From Thalassia testudinum (Eukaryota; Streptophyta; Magnoliopsida; Alismatales; Hydrocharitaceae), in contig JAZHRO010000036.1 in NCBI GenBank assembly GCA_037157565.1, positions 17,472,501-17,536,500 of the forward strand: 64,000 bases of DNA, given 5' to 3'. The notes beneath the pieces are model-generated. The model saw only the letters and a program-made list of their open reading frames with translations, did not search any database and had not been told where the DNA came from. A program made the position numbers and the translations under genes. Positions 11,026 to 22,097 of the stretch are shown piece by piece (position 1 is the first letter of the stretch; the number at the start of each line of letters is the position of its first letter).

Positions 11026-12707
11026 GTAATTCCCTACTGGAGGGGATGAGAAATGCGGAAAGATAGATAATACAGAAATATGCTAAACAATCTCACAAAA
11101 AGAAACAATCACAAGTGCACAATAGATTTTTAGGTGGAAACCCAAACTCGGGTAAAAACTACTAACTAAGCCTCTCGACTTAGGATTTCCCGATTGATCG
11201 AGTCGATCAAATTCACTATCCGAACTACTTGTATGAGGGTAGTTCAACCTCTTACAACAATGCTACTATGAATGAGGGTAGCATGCCTCAACCCTCTCCT
11301 CTTCACGAGGAGTATTTAGTTTCTCAATGGAGACGGGAATTCACAAAGCAAATTCTCAACCAAAGATAATGAAACTACAATAATCCTATAAAGCCACAAA
11401 GTGAATAATTAAATCTAGCTACTATAGGTAAAGGATCTTCCTTTTGGTGGAAGTATGTTGAATTGGCAACACGGATGCGTAAACAACGCAATGGCATGAC
11501 GTCGTTCTATTTATTGTAAGAGGGAGAGTAGGTGCACGGTGAGAGAGTTCTCAAGATGAAGACGATGGCTTTTGAGAGCTAGAACTTCTACTTCTGTAGG
11601 ACACAAATATGGTGGAAAGTAGTGTTTCTTAGTGTGTCTTGGTGTTTCTAACAAAGGAGGGCTCCCCCTTTATCTATAGATGGCCTAGGAAGGCTTTAGA
11701 AGGCCTTTGAAGGCTTCTATAGCCGTTGGGAACAAAATGAAGGTAGATTAGGCCTGAATCAAGGTCATTAAAGATTCTGACAATGCTATTAGACATCTGG
11801 GAAAAGTATCAGATGTCTGGAAACCATTTTTAAGATGTCTAATCCTAGACGGGTTTCCTTACTGACTTGAGTCAGACCTAAACAGGGTTCTAGTAAAAGT
11901 CAGTCAGATGACATCTTCAATGTCTGGCACTAGGTCTGGACATCTGGAAACACAATCTTCTGCAGGAATGGATTTTCCGAGGCTAAACAGCTGTAATCCT
12001 CTAACAAAAGGTGATTTGGGCCTAACGTCTGCTTATCAGACGACTGGAGATCACTACGAATGTCTGAAAGTGAAAGTTGGTTGGATAAAGAGTTAATCTT
12101 CTATGTTTTGCCTGATAAAGCCAATGGTCTTCTAGTTGGATGTCTGGCAAGGTCATCAGACGTCTTCTAAGTCATCTGGACTAGAGGCTGGACGTCTAAA
12201 CATGGTAGACAGAGAGTGGTTTCTAGCCTAAGTGTTTTTGGATGCATGAAAAAATAGTCTGACATCTTAAAGTCAGAGATCAGATGTCAGATTTCCATAT
12301 TGGACATCTGATCAGGCTATCTGATGCCTACTTTGGCTTTCTATGTTCTCTACGAAAAGTCTAAGTATCCTAGGTTTGAGTAAGTATTCCTAAGACTACT
12401 GTTAGGTAACTTTGAGGCTCTTTAACAATCATCTAGACAGAAATAAAGAGCAAAAGAAGCAACAAATGAATACATGAATAAAAGTATATATCATATTCTT
12501 CATCATGTTCCTTCTTTAAGCTTTTGCTCCAAGCGAAGCTCCTTCTCCTCCATCAAGCTCCTCCAATACCCCATGGATGTTAGCTTGAGCTCCTTCACAC
12601 TTGATATCCATTTGCATTTTCCTAAAACTTTAAACTCAAAGAAAATGTTAAATTACAATTGTTTTGTTATCATCAAAATTAATGATCGTAGTGCCCTTAC
12701 ACCAGAA
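11026..12707 (-). repeat. Copia 5' LTR (right copy)
   Basis: It matches the left LTR at 7211-8915. The outer end reads CTTACACCAGAA where the left has CTTACACTAACA, so the terminal dinucleotide has mutated. It is followed by AATAC, the target duplication. It carries the same cluster of GACRTCT motifs (about 11780-12320). Confidence 0.88.
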
Positions 12708-12712
12708 AATAC

Positions 12713-13736
12713 ATCTTTAGATTCTTGCATTGCTAACCCTACTATTCATCTCTTTCCTCCCCGACCTCTTTTCACACCACTCCTCCTCGACCTCAAACAT
12801 GTTGACTTTGACGTTGCTCAAGCCCTTCCAACTCCACCCCTGATGCCCTAATCTCTTGCTCATCCTTGAATCTTCTTCGAGAGATAGTCGGCAATCCCTT
12901 CCCTCTCCACTTCTCTCTCTATATATCCACTCACATTTGGTGGAGGGGGAGCGGATGAGTGGTGAGTCGAGATTTGGAGAAGCAATTCTAGGGTTCGTGG
13001 ATCACAAGGCGATGCATATCCCCTTAAGGCGATATAGGGGTGCGAGGATCCGTAGGCCTCCTGAGGTCACCGTTGCATCTCAAACTCCCAGTGTGAGCTT
13101 CTTCTAACTCACTTTCCCTTGCTTCCTGGCAAAGTTCTCCTCACGATCATGCTTGTGTGTTTGAACTCACGGTTAGAGTGCTGTTGTGCTGCTGGTGGCT
13201 GCATCAAGTTGGATTAGGTCGAGTTTACTAAACAATGGGCTTTCAACTGTCCATGCTCCCTATGCATATGGATTTGCCAAAATCTTACTCATGGTTATTG
13301 TCAAAATAGCCATATTTCCATTAATAAAGAAGCTGGTGAGATGATATAGGTAATATCTTCTTTGTAGCTGACAGTCTCAATTTTAAATGAGGTGTATATT
13401 ATTCTTTTTGGTGGGAGATATTGTGACTTATCTGGTAGTGAAATTGCTGGAATAGCTGTTGCAATCTGGCACTTCATAATTATTTTGGTTGCTTTTGTTT
13501 AATGTCTTTGTTACTTCTGGTATTACGCTAAAAGTAAGCCATCACAAACTATTGGTCTATGACAAGTTGAGTCAACATTGGCAATGTAGAATCTTCAACC
13601 AAAGATCAAGGCAATTCAACAACGATATACAGGAAATCAGGTTAAATTTGTCTATTCTACTTGGCAATTCAAGATGATAATATCTTTCATTAGCAATTGA
13701 TGCTCTTAGAAGTGATATATTTGCACTCCGGATCAG
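12713..13736. other. Interval with no recognised gene
   Basis: 12720-13110 is CT-rich with two modest open frames (12474-12851 overlaps the LTR; 12856-13107). Neither has a recognisable motif, and they lack consistent gene structure. 13110-13736 is AT-rich. It could hold a decayed gene or another old LTR; I see nothing I can name. Confidence 0.3.
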
Positions 13737-13744
13737 TTTTGTTG

Positions 13745-14457
13745 CAGTGTTGTAAATGTCAGTAGTCGGTATTCAGTTGGTCAAGCCACTAACTAAGGAG
13801 TATACAATATGCGGAGGAGTAGTCGGGGAGTACTCGATCGAGCATTATATGTATGTATGTATGTATGTTTGTATGTATATATGTATGTTTGTAGTGTGTG
13901 TGTGTGTATGTGTGTGTGTGTATGTCTATATAGACACACATATCAAGAAGTAAAATATATCATTGCATAAAAGTAAACATATTCAAGTTCAAGGTTATAA
14001 AATAAGCTACAAAGTACAAACAATATCAAAATTTAATAACTAAACCTAGGTATAAACCATTACAAATACATTACCAACGACAAAGCAACATAAATCAGGA
14101 ATTAATATATTCTTGAATCAAATACATTACAATATATGCTTCGGCGATGGAAGGTTTTTGCTTGGTCGAAGTGGAGTCTTTAGTGAAAATAAACGATTTT
14201 AGGGGAGTGGTCAGGAGAGGTGGGTTGAGTGGGATTTTATTTGACCTAAAAAAATAATATACCTACATACCTATTTTTCCCTCTATGCAAAAATTGGCCT
14301 ACTACTCAGTCGACTACACCGACTACTCGTCGACTACTTGGCTGAGTAGTCGATGTCACCGACTATAGGCCCGACTATGGGTTATCCACCCAGTAGGGCA
14401 CTGCATAGGACTTGGCCAATTATTTGGCCAAGTAGGACAATTTTTATAACATTGTTG
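13745..14457. mobile_element. hAT-like non-autonomous DNA transposon (MITE-type)
   Basis: About 713 bp flanked by the direct repeat TTTTGTTG (13737-13744 and 14458-14465), the 8-bp target duplication expected for hAT elements. The left end reads CAGTGTTGTAAATGTC; the right end in reverse complement reads CAACAATGTTATAAAAATTG, an imperfect inverted repeat. Subterminal regions on both sides carry AGTAGTCGG/TAGTCGACTAC-type words. No transposase frame is present. The left third contains a TATG/TGTG microsatellite (13848-13925). Confidence 0.75.
13848..13925. repeat. TATG/TGTG microsatellite
   Basis: Runs of TATG units followed by TG-rich units inside the hAT-like element. The 65-residue frame across it is an artefact of the repeat. 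Confidence 0.9.
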
Positions 14458-14889
14458 TTTTGTTGGTGACACTTTGGTTGTCTCTTACCTCAACTCAGTT
14501 AATTAAGTTAATTTTACTTAATTATGAGTAGAGAAAAGTCACTTAGGTTAACTCGAAGTTGTGTCGATTAGTAGTATAGGGTCGAATTAACCTAACATTT
14601 TAGAAAATTTTTACTGGTTGAGAACAGGTCGTTCGCTGGGAGATATAATTCATTCTAAATTCACTAGTTATCTTTTATTTTTCTTTATAAGTATACGAGG
14701 TATATTTAAGTTAATTTGAAAGCATGAATTTTGCTAAAAATTGATTAAAATGGAATAACAAGCAAAATCCCATGGAAACTTTTATCTACAACATTTATTT
14801 CAAATGATTAAAGGCAAAATAAGAATTTATACATTCAAAACATATGCCTTATTACAATTAAAAGCAAGAAAATACAAGAAAGTAAGTCC

Positions 14890-15200
14890 TTTATTATTTT
14901 TTCTTTATTTCTTTAGCCTCTCTCTCTCTATTTTCTTCTTCTTTCTTTCTTTTACTTCTCTTTATCTTTATTCTTTCTCTTATATTTTCGAGCTCTTTCC
15001 TTTTTCCTTTCTATCTCTTTCTTTCTTCTCTTCTGCTTCTCTTCCTACCCTTCTCTTCTTAAGTATTTCCTTATGCCTGCCTTCTTTCTTCTTCTCTTTT
15101 TATCTTCTTTTTCTTTAGCGAGTTCTTCCTCTTCCTCCTCAGCCTTCTTCTTCAGCCCCTACTCTTTTAGCCTTCGACACTTAGCCATCAGAACCTTCAG
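14890..15200. repeat. CTTT-rich pyrimidine tract
   Basis: Low-complexity C/T run within the probable solo LTR. Similar tracts occur at 22330-22640 and 33200-33540 in the element B LTRs. The 104-residue Phe/Ser/Leu frame over it is compositional. Confidence 0.85.
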
Positions 15201-16574
15201 CACTCTTCTCTTCTTTCTTTCTTAACCTTTTGCTAAACCGGGTTAAATTTTCTTCTCAACCAAAAATTTGTTTTTAATTTGCGGCGAGGTCCTTTCTAGG
15301 ATACACAGCACCCTGAGATCAGGGTGGGGCCTGACCCTACTCGGTCCTTGCCTAATTTCGTTAGGGTTTATTTTCGATTTTTTTCTCTTGAGCCAAACTA
15401 GCCCTCTCTCGAGCCGAACCGGCTCAACGCCTCCTAGGCCTCGCCCTCCCAGGGCCAATCGCACACACACGCCCACTCGGGTGCACACCCGCAGGCGCAC
15501 TCACCCACACACACACATGCAATGCTCAAATGGTCAGGTTTCAGATTCGCATCGAGTGCTTGACGACTGGCATGCCTTAAACACAAATTAGTTTTATACT
15601 AAGGCGGGTGCTCGAAAACTTCCGGTATGGGACTAAACTTTCCCCCTCCAGTGCCAACTTCAAACGACGATTACTCCCTACTCAGAGCTCTAAATCAAGC
15701 GAAATAAAGCTTGATGGAGAGCTCTAAGGTGGCTCTACAAAATTCCATGGTCAATTTGAAGTTTAGAGGATGATTTCCTATCCGATTTGATAGGTGAAAT
15801 TAAGGGGTTCCTATGAGTTAAATATGCCTGGAAATGATTTTAAGTCTACTGTGTTTGTAGGATGGACATTTTAGCTTATCTAAGTGTCTAAACAATTTAT
15901 ACAGGTGGTTCCGCAGCTACTTGTGTGGGTTTCAAGCTCTCAAAAGCTTCAGGTGCACAAAGAAGCTTGAAGCTTCTTTGAAAGCTTCAGGAAGAGGAAT
16001 TTCAGATGAAGAAAGGTACAACAAACACTAAGGACATTTCTAATTGATTGGGATAGCTTCTAAGGATCGTTATAAGCTTGTCTAGGCAGGATTCAACTTC
16101 AAAATTCATCCAAAATCTACTATCATCAGTTTGGGTTCAAGAATAACCCAAACTGACAGTAATTGAATTCCAACAAGGCTATAGGTCTGAGCTCAATAAA
16201 ATCATTCTAAAATCATTCATAGACATCTCAGAATCTATTTAGACTTATCAACACATCAGATTGAATCCAGAATTGAAGAATCAAACTCAGAGTTGACTGA
16301 AAAGCCTTGAATTTTGACTTTCTGTTTTAAACCTTTTCACAGGGAATTAAAGCCTTAAACAACATCCTTTCAACCTCAGAAACCTGCTCAAACTCTTCAA
16401 TAAGTGTTTGAACTTGGGATTTTAGGGTTTCAGGCTCATCACCTAAGTCTTAAAGTGGTTTGTTCGTTAGAACAATCCAGAGGTTGTTACACTAATTTAA
16501 ACACATAAATGACTTTAGTGCACTACACTAAAGCTTTTAAACCTATTAATCATAACTTACAACTATCTGTCAGA

Positions 16575-16603
16575 CTTCTCCAACTCTACCGGAGTTGGAG
16601 AAG
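16575..16603. repeat. Perfect hairpin, 12-bp arms
   Basis: CTTCTCCAACTC, a 5-base spacer, then GAGTTGGAGAAG. It sits in the probable solo LTR; a related hairpin, also followed by TTGGAGAAG, lies at 48915-48943. Confidence 0.85.
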
Positions 16604-17723
16604 ATGAATGTCTAACTCAAGCTCCAGTCACCAAAATCTCAAAGAAACAATCTCAACATGATCAGTCAACCTTAATTCATCAATCTAGAGCTTATCATCA
16701 AGTTTTACATCGCCGGAGCACGTTGGAGCTCCGGTGAGTCCAGAAAAATACAAATTGTGTGCAGAAAAGATGAATCTGTGCCATTTTTTATTTAAAAAGG
16801 TTCTTGAGGTTGCAAGGAACCTCAGGAACTCATTAAATTCCTTAATTGATCATTGGAATTCAGAATTAGCAGTGAATTCAGTTCAAATGGATTTTTAATG
16901 GATTGAAGCACAAGACTTGGTCTTCCACTCAGAAGAGTGGATGAGACAAGTCTAAAGGTAATTGCGATGATAAATATATAGATAATTAAGGGATTCAACT
17001 ACTCCTGAGCCACCATTGACAGCAAGCTCAGGAGCTTATTTAGAAATTGAGCATTTAGATTATAGGTGGTAATTATTCAAATTGAAGTGTAAAACAAGGT
17101 CCTTAGGTTGTGAATAGGTGATGGAGGACCCTATGGAGTTGGATCTAGGCTCAGATACTGTTGCCATGGACAGCGACAGTGTCTGTGAAGGTGAAGGTCA
17201 ATTAGGCGAAATAGTGATCAATTTAGTGTTTTAATGGATTAGAAATGGTCATGAGTGATAGAAGAAGGTGATCAGTGGCTTAAAAAGACAAAATTATGGC
17301 TCAAGCTAGCTCAAGGAACTCGCTGGAGTCGAAGAAGACGAACTTTGGAAATTCTGAAATTACTCTAATCTAACATCTAACTAACTAAACTATCCTACTA
17401 CTCCTACTCCTATCTACTGTTACCTAGACGAAGAGGTCAATGGGATTCTGCCGATAGCTCATAGTGGAAGATGAAATCAGAGGGTTTAAGAAGAATCTCT
17501 GGTAGGCGAGTTTGGATGGAGCAGAGGATCTCCTTGGTCGTCGCCTTTGTCCAGAGATGCGGCTGACCTCAACGAATCTCCTCAGCTGATTAGGATGGAT
17601 TGAGGAAGTCAGAAGATGAAATGGGCAGTTGCCAGAGTTGCAGAGAGAATAGCCTATCGAAGTCGGCTGCAGTGAAGAAGAGGGAAGGGAGCCAACTTGA
17701 GAGAAATCGAGGGGGTAAGGGGG

Positions 17724-17732
17724 TATTTATAG
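17724..17732 (-). promoter_or_regulatory. TATA-like box of the probable solo LTR
   Basis: Minus strand CTATAAATA, in the GC-richer part of the LTR where the element B and element 2 family LTRs also have theirs. Presumed U3 promoter; no transcription start can be shown from sequence alone. Confidence 0.45.
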
Positions 17733-19316
17733 TGGATGGCGACGAAGAAGACGGTGGAGTCTGGAGGAAGAAGAAGCTTGGGGAGCTTAACCTCCAGCAT
17801 CGTCTTCAACGACGGGGAGGTTAACTCCCACCAGAAATTAGGATTTCAGAGTAATCTAGACCAATGGATGAAGATGGAGTGGTGAGCGCAAGCTCCAAGA
17901 GCTTGGAGAAGGAAGAATGATGTCGGCAGGGCGGTGATCGCACGGTGGAGTCACTCTCCGTTGTCAGTCGTTCAATCGGCTGAAGGAGAAGAAGAAGAAG
18001 AAAGGAACAGGGACCTATGTACAGTTAAACTTAAGGACCTATATGAAAACCAAGGACCTGATTGTAATGAATTTTAAGGACCAAAATGTAAACCCAGGTT
18101 TTAAAGGTTTATTTTAACTTAGATCTTTTTCAACATGTTATATATGTTAGTAAATAAGATAACTATTATGTTTTCACCTTGAATTTACATTTTTGACCTT
18201 TTTAAGTTAATTTATTAGATTAAGTAAAATTACTTAAGTTATTATATACTTAGGTATATATTATGTTTAAGTTACTTAACTTATTAAGGGAATGATTAAT
18301 AAGATTTTGAGTCCAATTATTAATTAGATTGTTAATAATATTAATTGAATGTTAAAATATCATTTTAAACTTATTTTAAGGTCCTTTACTAAATATCCCT
18401 TATTTTATAATTAACCCTTATATATTCATATCCTTAGCTAATTAACTAGGAAGACTAGTTAATTAAGGGTAATTAGAGATCATGATGAGTCTCATCACAA
18501 TTCTACAAATACCTTGTCTCCAACTTGAAATTGAAGTTCTTGTCTTCTCAAATCATTGTACTTTCTGTCAATTTTATGCTATCTTATTTCTTCATTTTTT
18601 CTCTGCTCAACAAAGCCAGTCCGAAGAACCTTAAAACCAAGACTTCTTGCTTTCTGATGTTTCCAATATTTCAATGCAGGAACGGATCCAACTTGAGACA
18701 TCTCTCTTATATAGGCAAGTCAGAGTTAATCCATTGGCTGGTGGTTTATCATTTGAAAGCTTGTTGCCATTGCCACTTTATGCAATTTTAGTTAAATTGA
18801 TGTTGTTCACATGATAAACTCTTGTTTATCCCAATCATCACAATATAGGCTAAAAAGTTTTTATGCTCCCTTTCTTGTTGATTCCTTGGCAGGATGCTTT
18901 CCCATTTTGGCCACTATACCTGTCTAGATTAGATTATATCAAGCTCTTTCAAATGTAGCAAATGAAGTTGAAATGTTGCAAGTGTATATTTCCTCCTTAT
19001 TTGTATATCATTTTGGTGAATGTTGTATTGTGAGAAAGAGGGAAGAATCCAAATTCAACTCATTGCAACATTTGTAAATATGTGTATGAAGATGCATCAT
19101 TCTTGATGTAAGCATTCGATGGCCATTTTTGCCTCATGTAGGTGTTGCTCGACAGAGTGGTGCTAGGAAATCATGTCTCATACATTTTGTGGTAAAGTAG
19201 AGCTATTATTTTTTGTTAGTTATGCGAGGAATTCCACACTCTCATTAATATTTTCTTTCATAATAACTTTGCTCCTTGTTATGTGGTTAAATTCTTACTT
19301 TCAACATATTTTGCAG

Positions 19317-19424
19317 GATGGTCATCCACCATTGGGCTGGTCTAATACAGTTGCATATCTTGTTGTACCTGTACTTCTTGTTATTTCTCAATATATCTCC
19401 ATGGAAATTATGAAACCCCCACAA
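19317..19424 (+). pseudogene. ALB3-like exon (best-preserved membrane segment)
   Basis: Preceded by TTTTGCAG and followed by GTAAGG. The 36-codon exon is fully open and encodes DGHPPLGWSNTVAYLVVPVL and onward to PPQ, a conserved transmembrane block of plant Alb3 proteins. Confidence 0.85.
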
Positions 19425-19518
19425 GTAAGGTCCCTTCCTGTAATTCCTAAAATTTTGTTTTATATGACTACTAAGAGTTAAGGAAAACATTTGGAATTCA
19501 TGGATTCATTATAGGCAG

Positions 19519-19625
19519 ACTGATGATCCAACTTCCAAAAATACACTTTTTATTTTCAAGTTCCTTCCTTTGATGATTAGATACTTTGCCCTATCAATAC
19601 CATCGGGATTATCTATTTATTGTTG
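19519..19625 (+). pseudogene. ALB3-like exon (final membrane segment)
   Basis: It follows ATAGGCAG and ends before GTAAAT. It encodes TDDPTSKNTLFIFKFLP..SIPSGLSIYC, with one codon split to give the Trp completed at the next exon (21583). Confidence 0.85.
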
Positions 19626-20664
19626 GTAAATCTCGCAATTTTCTTTTCCTATTTATTTTGTGGATGATTTCACTTTTACCAAAATTATATGTTAAGTGAC
19701 AGTTATAGCTTATATGAGAATATCATACATGCAGGACTTTCTTTTCACACATTTCTTCTGGTATTCATCTGTTCAATATTTTTTTATTTTTCAGAAATTT
19801 ATGAAAATAATTGTAGAAACCAACACCAATTATCAATTTTTAAAATGGCTTAAATGAGACATGGCAAAGCTTGCTATTAGATGTGCAACTTCCACTTCAA
19901 ATCTGGAAAGGTTTGTCCACCATGATTTTGCCTTGGCATTGTTTGCTCAGTATTCTTGTCAGACTTGTCATACCAGCTCTATATTTTGATTTCAAACATG
20001 TTTCACTACTTGGGAAGGTATGCATGGTGGAGGCACCTACTAATTTTTGGAGGCAAATTCTTGAGACTAGAAAATTGAATGATTGGCAAGTGAGCCCAAT
20101 GGTTAGCAGAGTGGCAATAATAGACTCCAAATATTAAATAATCGAGGCATTGGCATATAGTTGATGTCAATTTTGTTTGCATTGCTTCCTATCTTTTCAT
20201 CCTCTCCTCCCAACTTTTGAGTTTTGACTAGAATAAGTTAGAAGTATGATTCTTCTCATAGCAACTGACAATGAGAAGAAATGATTTCAAGTTTATAATG
20301 TAGTCCTCGTAATTAGACTTGCATGTGCTAGCATGAATAGGGATTTGGCATTAACCATCTCTCTAGACATCACAAGAATCACACAAACTACTACTCTTTG
20401 CCTTCAAGAAAATGACTGAGAAAACGTCATTGGAGTGGAATGGGAACCTCCCCTGCTGGAAACATGTAGAGTATATTAGAAGAGAAGCATCTTAGAGAGA
20501 TGATGGTTAGAGCTTGAGAAGGTGAGGTGTGGATGGTGGTGAAAATGTGGTGATGTTGAACTCATGGTGATATTGGGGCATTTCTGCGTGATAATCGAGA
20601 ACCTCAAGGACTCTTCATGTGGGGCCAGTAGGAAAAAAGGTAAGTAGGATTGTCCATGGTAACT

Positions 20665-20929
20665 GTTGAGAGAGATGATGTTGTAGTTGGGTAATGTTTA
20701 GTCCCACATATTGAAGTAGGAAAATAGAAAGGTGTGTGGTGACCTATAAAAGGGCCCTTGTATCCCTATTTATCTTTGAGAAGAATATTCAAAGATTACA
20801 CCCATAGGAGCACTTCTCCCGTAATTCTCTCCTCTCTTCGTGGGAGTGATTTTCACGCAAACCCAAGTTTTTTTATTGTGATGCTTTACTTTATATTTAT
20901 TTTATTCCACTTTTATATAAATTTTAACA
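20665..20929 (+). repeat. TRIM-like solo LTR inside the ALB3-like intron
   Basis: 265 bp from TGTTGAGAGA to TTTTAACA, flanked by GTAAC on the left and GCAAC on the right (four of five bases match). It contains the TTTAGTCCCACATATTG-type motif common in small plant retrotransposon LTRs and, further on, a TATA box (CTATAAAAGGG at 20740-20750). Its small size and lack of coding space fit a TRIM/SMART-type element. Confidence 0.6.
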
Positions 20930-22097
20930 GCAACCAGATATTTATGTGGGGTATCAATGGAATGTTGCAATAGCCAAGAGTAATTATCAGTAACCTACAG
21001 GAGATTTTTAGTGAAGAGTTAGAGAGTGAGAAACCATACGCCACTATAACACAGTGATCTCTGTCAAATCTATATGAAAAACTGAGGCAGATTCTATGTT
21101 ATTTGTGAAAAAAGAGCAAGGAAATAGAAGGAAGATGATCTCATTTTACCATGATGGTGGGGTGTTTTTGCTTTTTTGGGATATAAATAAATTTGCTTAT
21201 TATTCTTCTGAAGTTCGTTCTCACTCTTCTCGTTTCCAATCTAAATAGGTGGAATTTGGAGTAAATTGGACTACCCTCTCTTTGCCTACAATGCACAATC
21301 CTCTTGCGCTGACTCCATGAATCCTTTTCTTTTTTTTTGAATCGACTCCATGAATCCATTTCCCCTTAATTGGTGGGTTGTGGAGATGATGAATAAGGTT
21401 TTGGAATATGCTGAACATGCCGATGAAGATATAAGTGTTGCCATCACTGACAGCGATCTTGTTATTGCTTTTGTGCTTTTAGCAATTTCTAGGAAAATTG
21501 CTTAATAGTTGATTTTCTGATCATCCCTTGAAAAATTTGCCTATTTGCTTCATCATAATATAGGGATTCATCACTCTTTTAGGTTCACAAACAATGTACT
21601 AAGTACAGCACAACAAGTATGGCTTCAGAAACTAGAAGGAGCACAGCCTGTTGTCAGCAAAGATGGAGGTGGAATCATCTATGCTGGGCAAGCCAAACAA
21701 CCATCTTCTCAGCCTGTAGGAACTGGTGAAAGATATCGATTCTCCTCTAACCTTATCTAACTTTTCCTTGCAACCGATCCATTTTCTCACTTATCTGGTA
21801 AATACAATTATTAGGTTTAGGTAATTAAAGGAAGCAGAAGGAGCAAAAAAATTGGCTGCACTTCCTGAAGATGGGGTGCAGACATCGGGATTTGGTTTAT
21901 ACGAGGACTTTAACGAGGAATCTGAGGATATGGTACAATATATGGTGTTCAATGGCATTGTTTTCTTTTTGTAGCAGATTCAGGTATCTTAACATTATGG
22001 AAGTTTTTCAATCTTCCCTAAAGTTTCATTTCAAATCCAATTTCTAGTTCATTGTTGAGTCTACCAATCTCATCCTTATTGTCATGGAGATGATCAT

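Larger units (their letters stand above)
7211..12707 (-). mobile_element. Copia-type LTR retrotransposon, gag-only
   Basis: Two LTRs of about 1.7 kb bound a 2.1-kb interior. The element is flanked by the 5-bp direct repeat AATAC (7206-7210 and 12708-12712), the expected integrase footprint. On the minus strand, the interior starts with a TGATATCAGAGCAGG primer site (initiator-Met type, usual for Copia) and ends with an AAAAAGGGGGAGAT polypurine tract. Between them only a broken gag is present; protease, integrase, RT and RNase H are missing. It is therefore an internally deleted or non-autonomous copy. LTR termini are TG..CA for the left copy; the outer end of the right copy has decayed. Confidence 0.9.
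14569..18497 (-). repeat. Probable solo LTR of an Athila-like family (boundaries approximate)
   Basis: The right end CATGATGAGTCTCATCA (to 18497) mirrors the end of the element B LTRs (CATGATGAGGTTCTCATCA), and the left end TAGTAGTATAGGGTCGA resembles their inner end TAGTAGTGGCAGTGCGA. The interior has the same order of parts: a pyrimidine tract (14890-15200), GC-richer sequence, a minus-strand TATA-like box, and AT-rich blocks with ggaccaaaatgtaaa-type words (18000-18100). No primer site or internal region adjoins it, hence solo. No matching 5-bp duplication was found, so either limit may be off. Confidence 0.55.
18680..21932 (+). pseudogene. ALBINO3-like (YidC/Oxa1/Alb3) membrane insertase, decayed genomic copy
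   Basis: Alb3-type proteins insert light-harvesting proteins into thylakoid membranes. Recognisable exons with flanking splice signals: 18680-18744 (ERIQLETSLLYRQ..NPLA), 18893-18967 (CFPILATIPV..LYQALSNVANE), a weak one near 19141-19177 (ARQSGA), 19317-19424 (DGHPPLGWSNTVAYL..PPQ), 19519-19625 (TDDPTSKNTLFIFKFLP..PSGLSIY), 21583-~21733 (FTNNVLSTAQQVWLQK) and ~21826-21932 (acidic C-terminal part). A TAG at 18925-18927 replaces the Trp expected after ATIPV. Upstream exons for the transit peptide and first membrane segment are not found, and the extreme C-terminus is missing. The gene is a pseudogene that kept its introns; element B begins 165 bp after the last exon. Confidence 0.85.

Noticed and set aside
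12856..13107. 83-codon frame as a possible host exon
   Set aside because: No motif, no convincing splice partners, CT-rich context; left as unassigned.
13756..13953. 65-codon frame with Met-Tyr-Val-Cys repeats
   Set aside because: Created by the TATG/TGTG microsatellite.
14804..15118. 104-codon hydrophobic frame resembling a membrane protein
   Set aside because: Poly-pyrimidine tract; Phe/Leu/Ser are what CTT/TTT/TCT runs encode.
15268..15591. 107-codon frame with Arg/Pro/Thr/His repeats
   Set aside because: CAC-rich low-complexity sequence within the probable solo LTR.
15959..15979. Near-perfect palindrome AAAGAAGCTT-G-AAGCTTCTTT
   Set aside because: Built from repeated AAGCTTC words in the local sequence; no evidence for a site.
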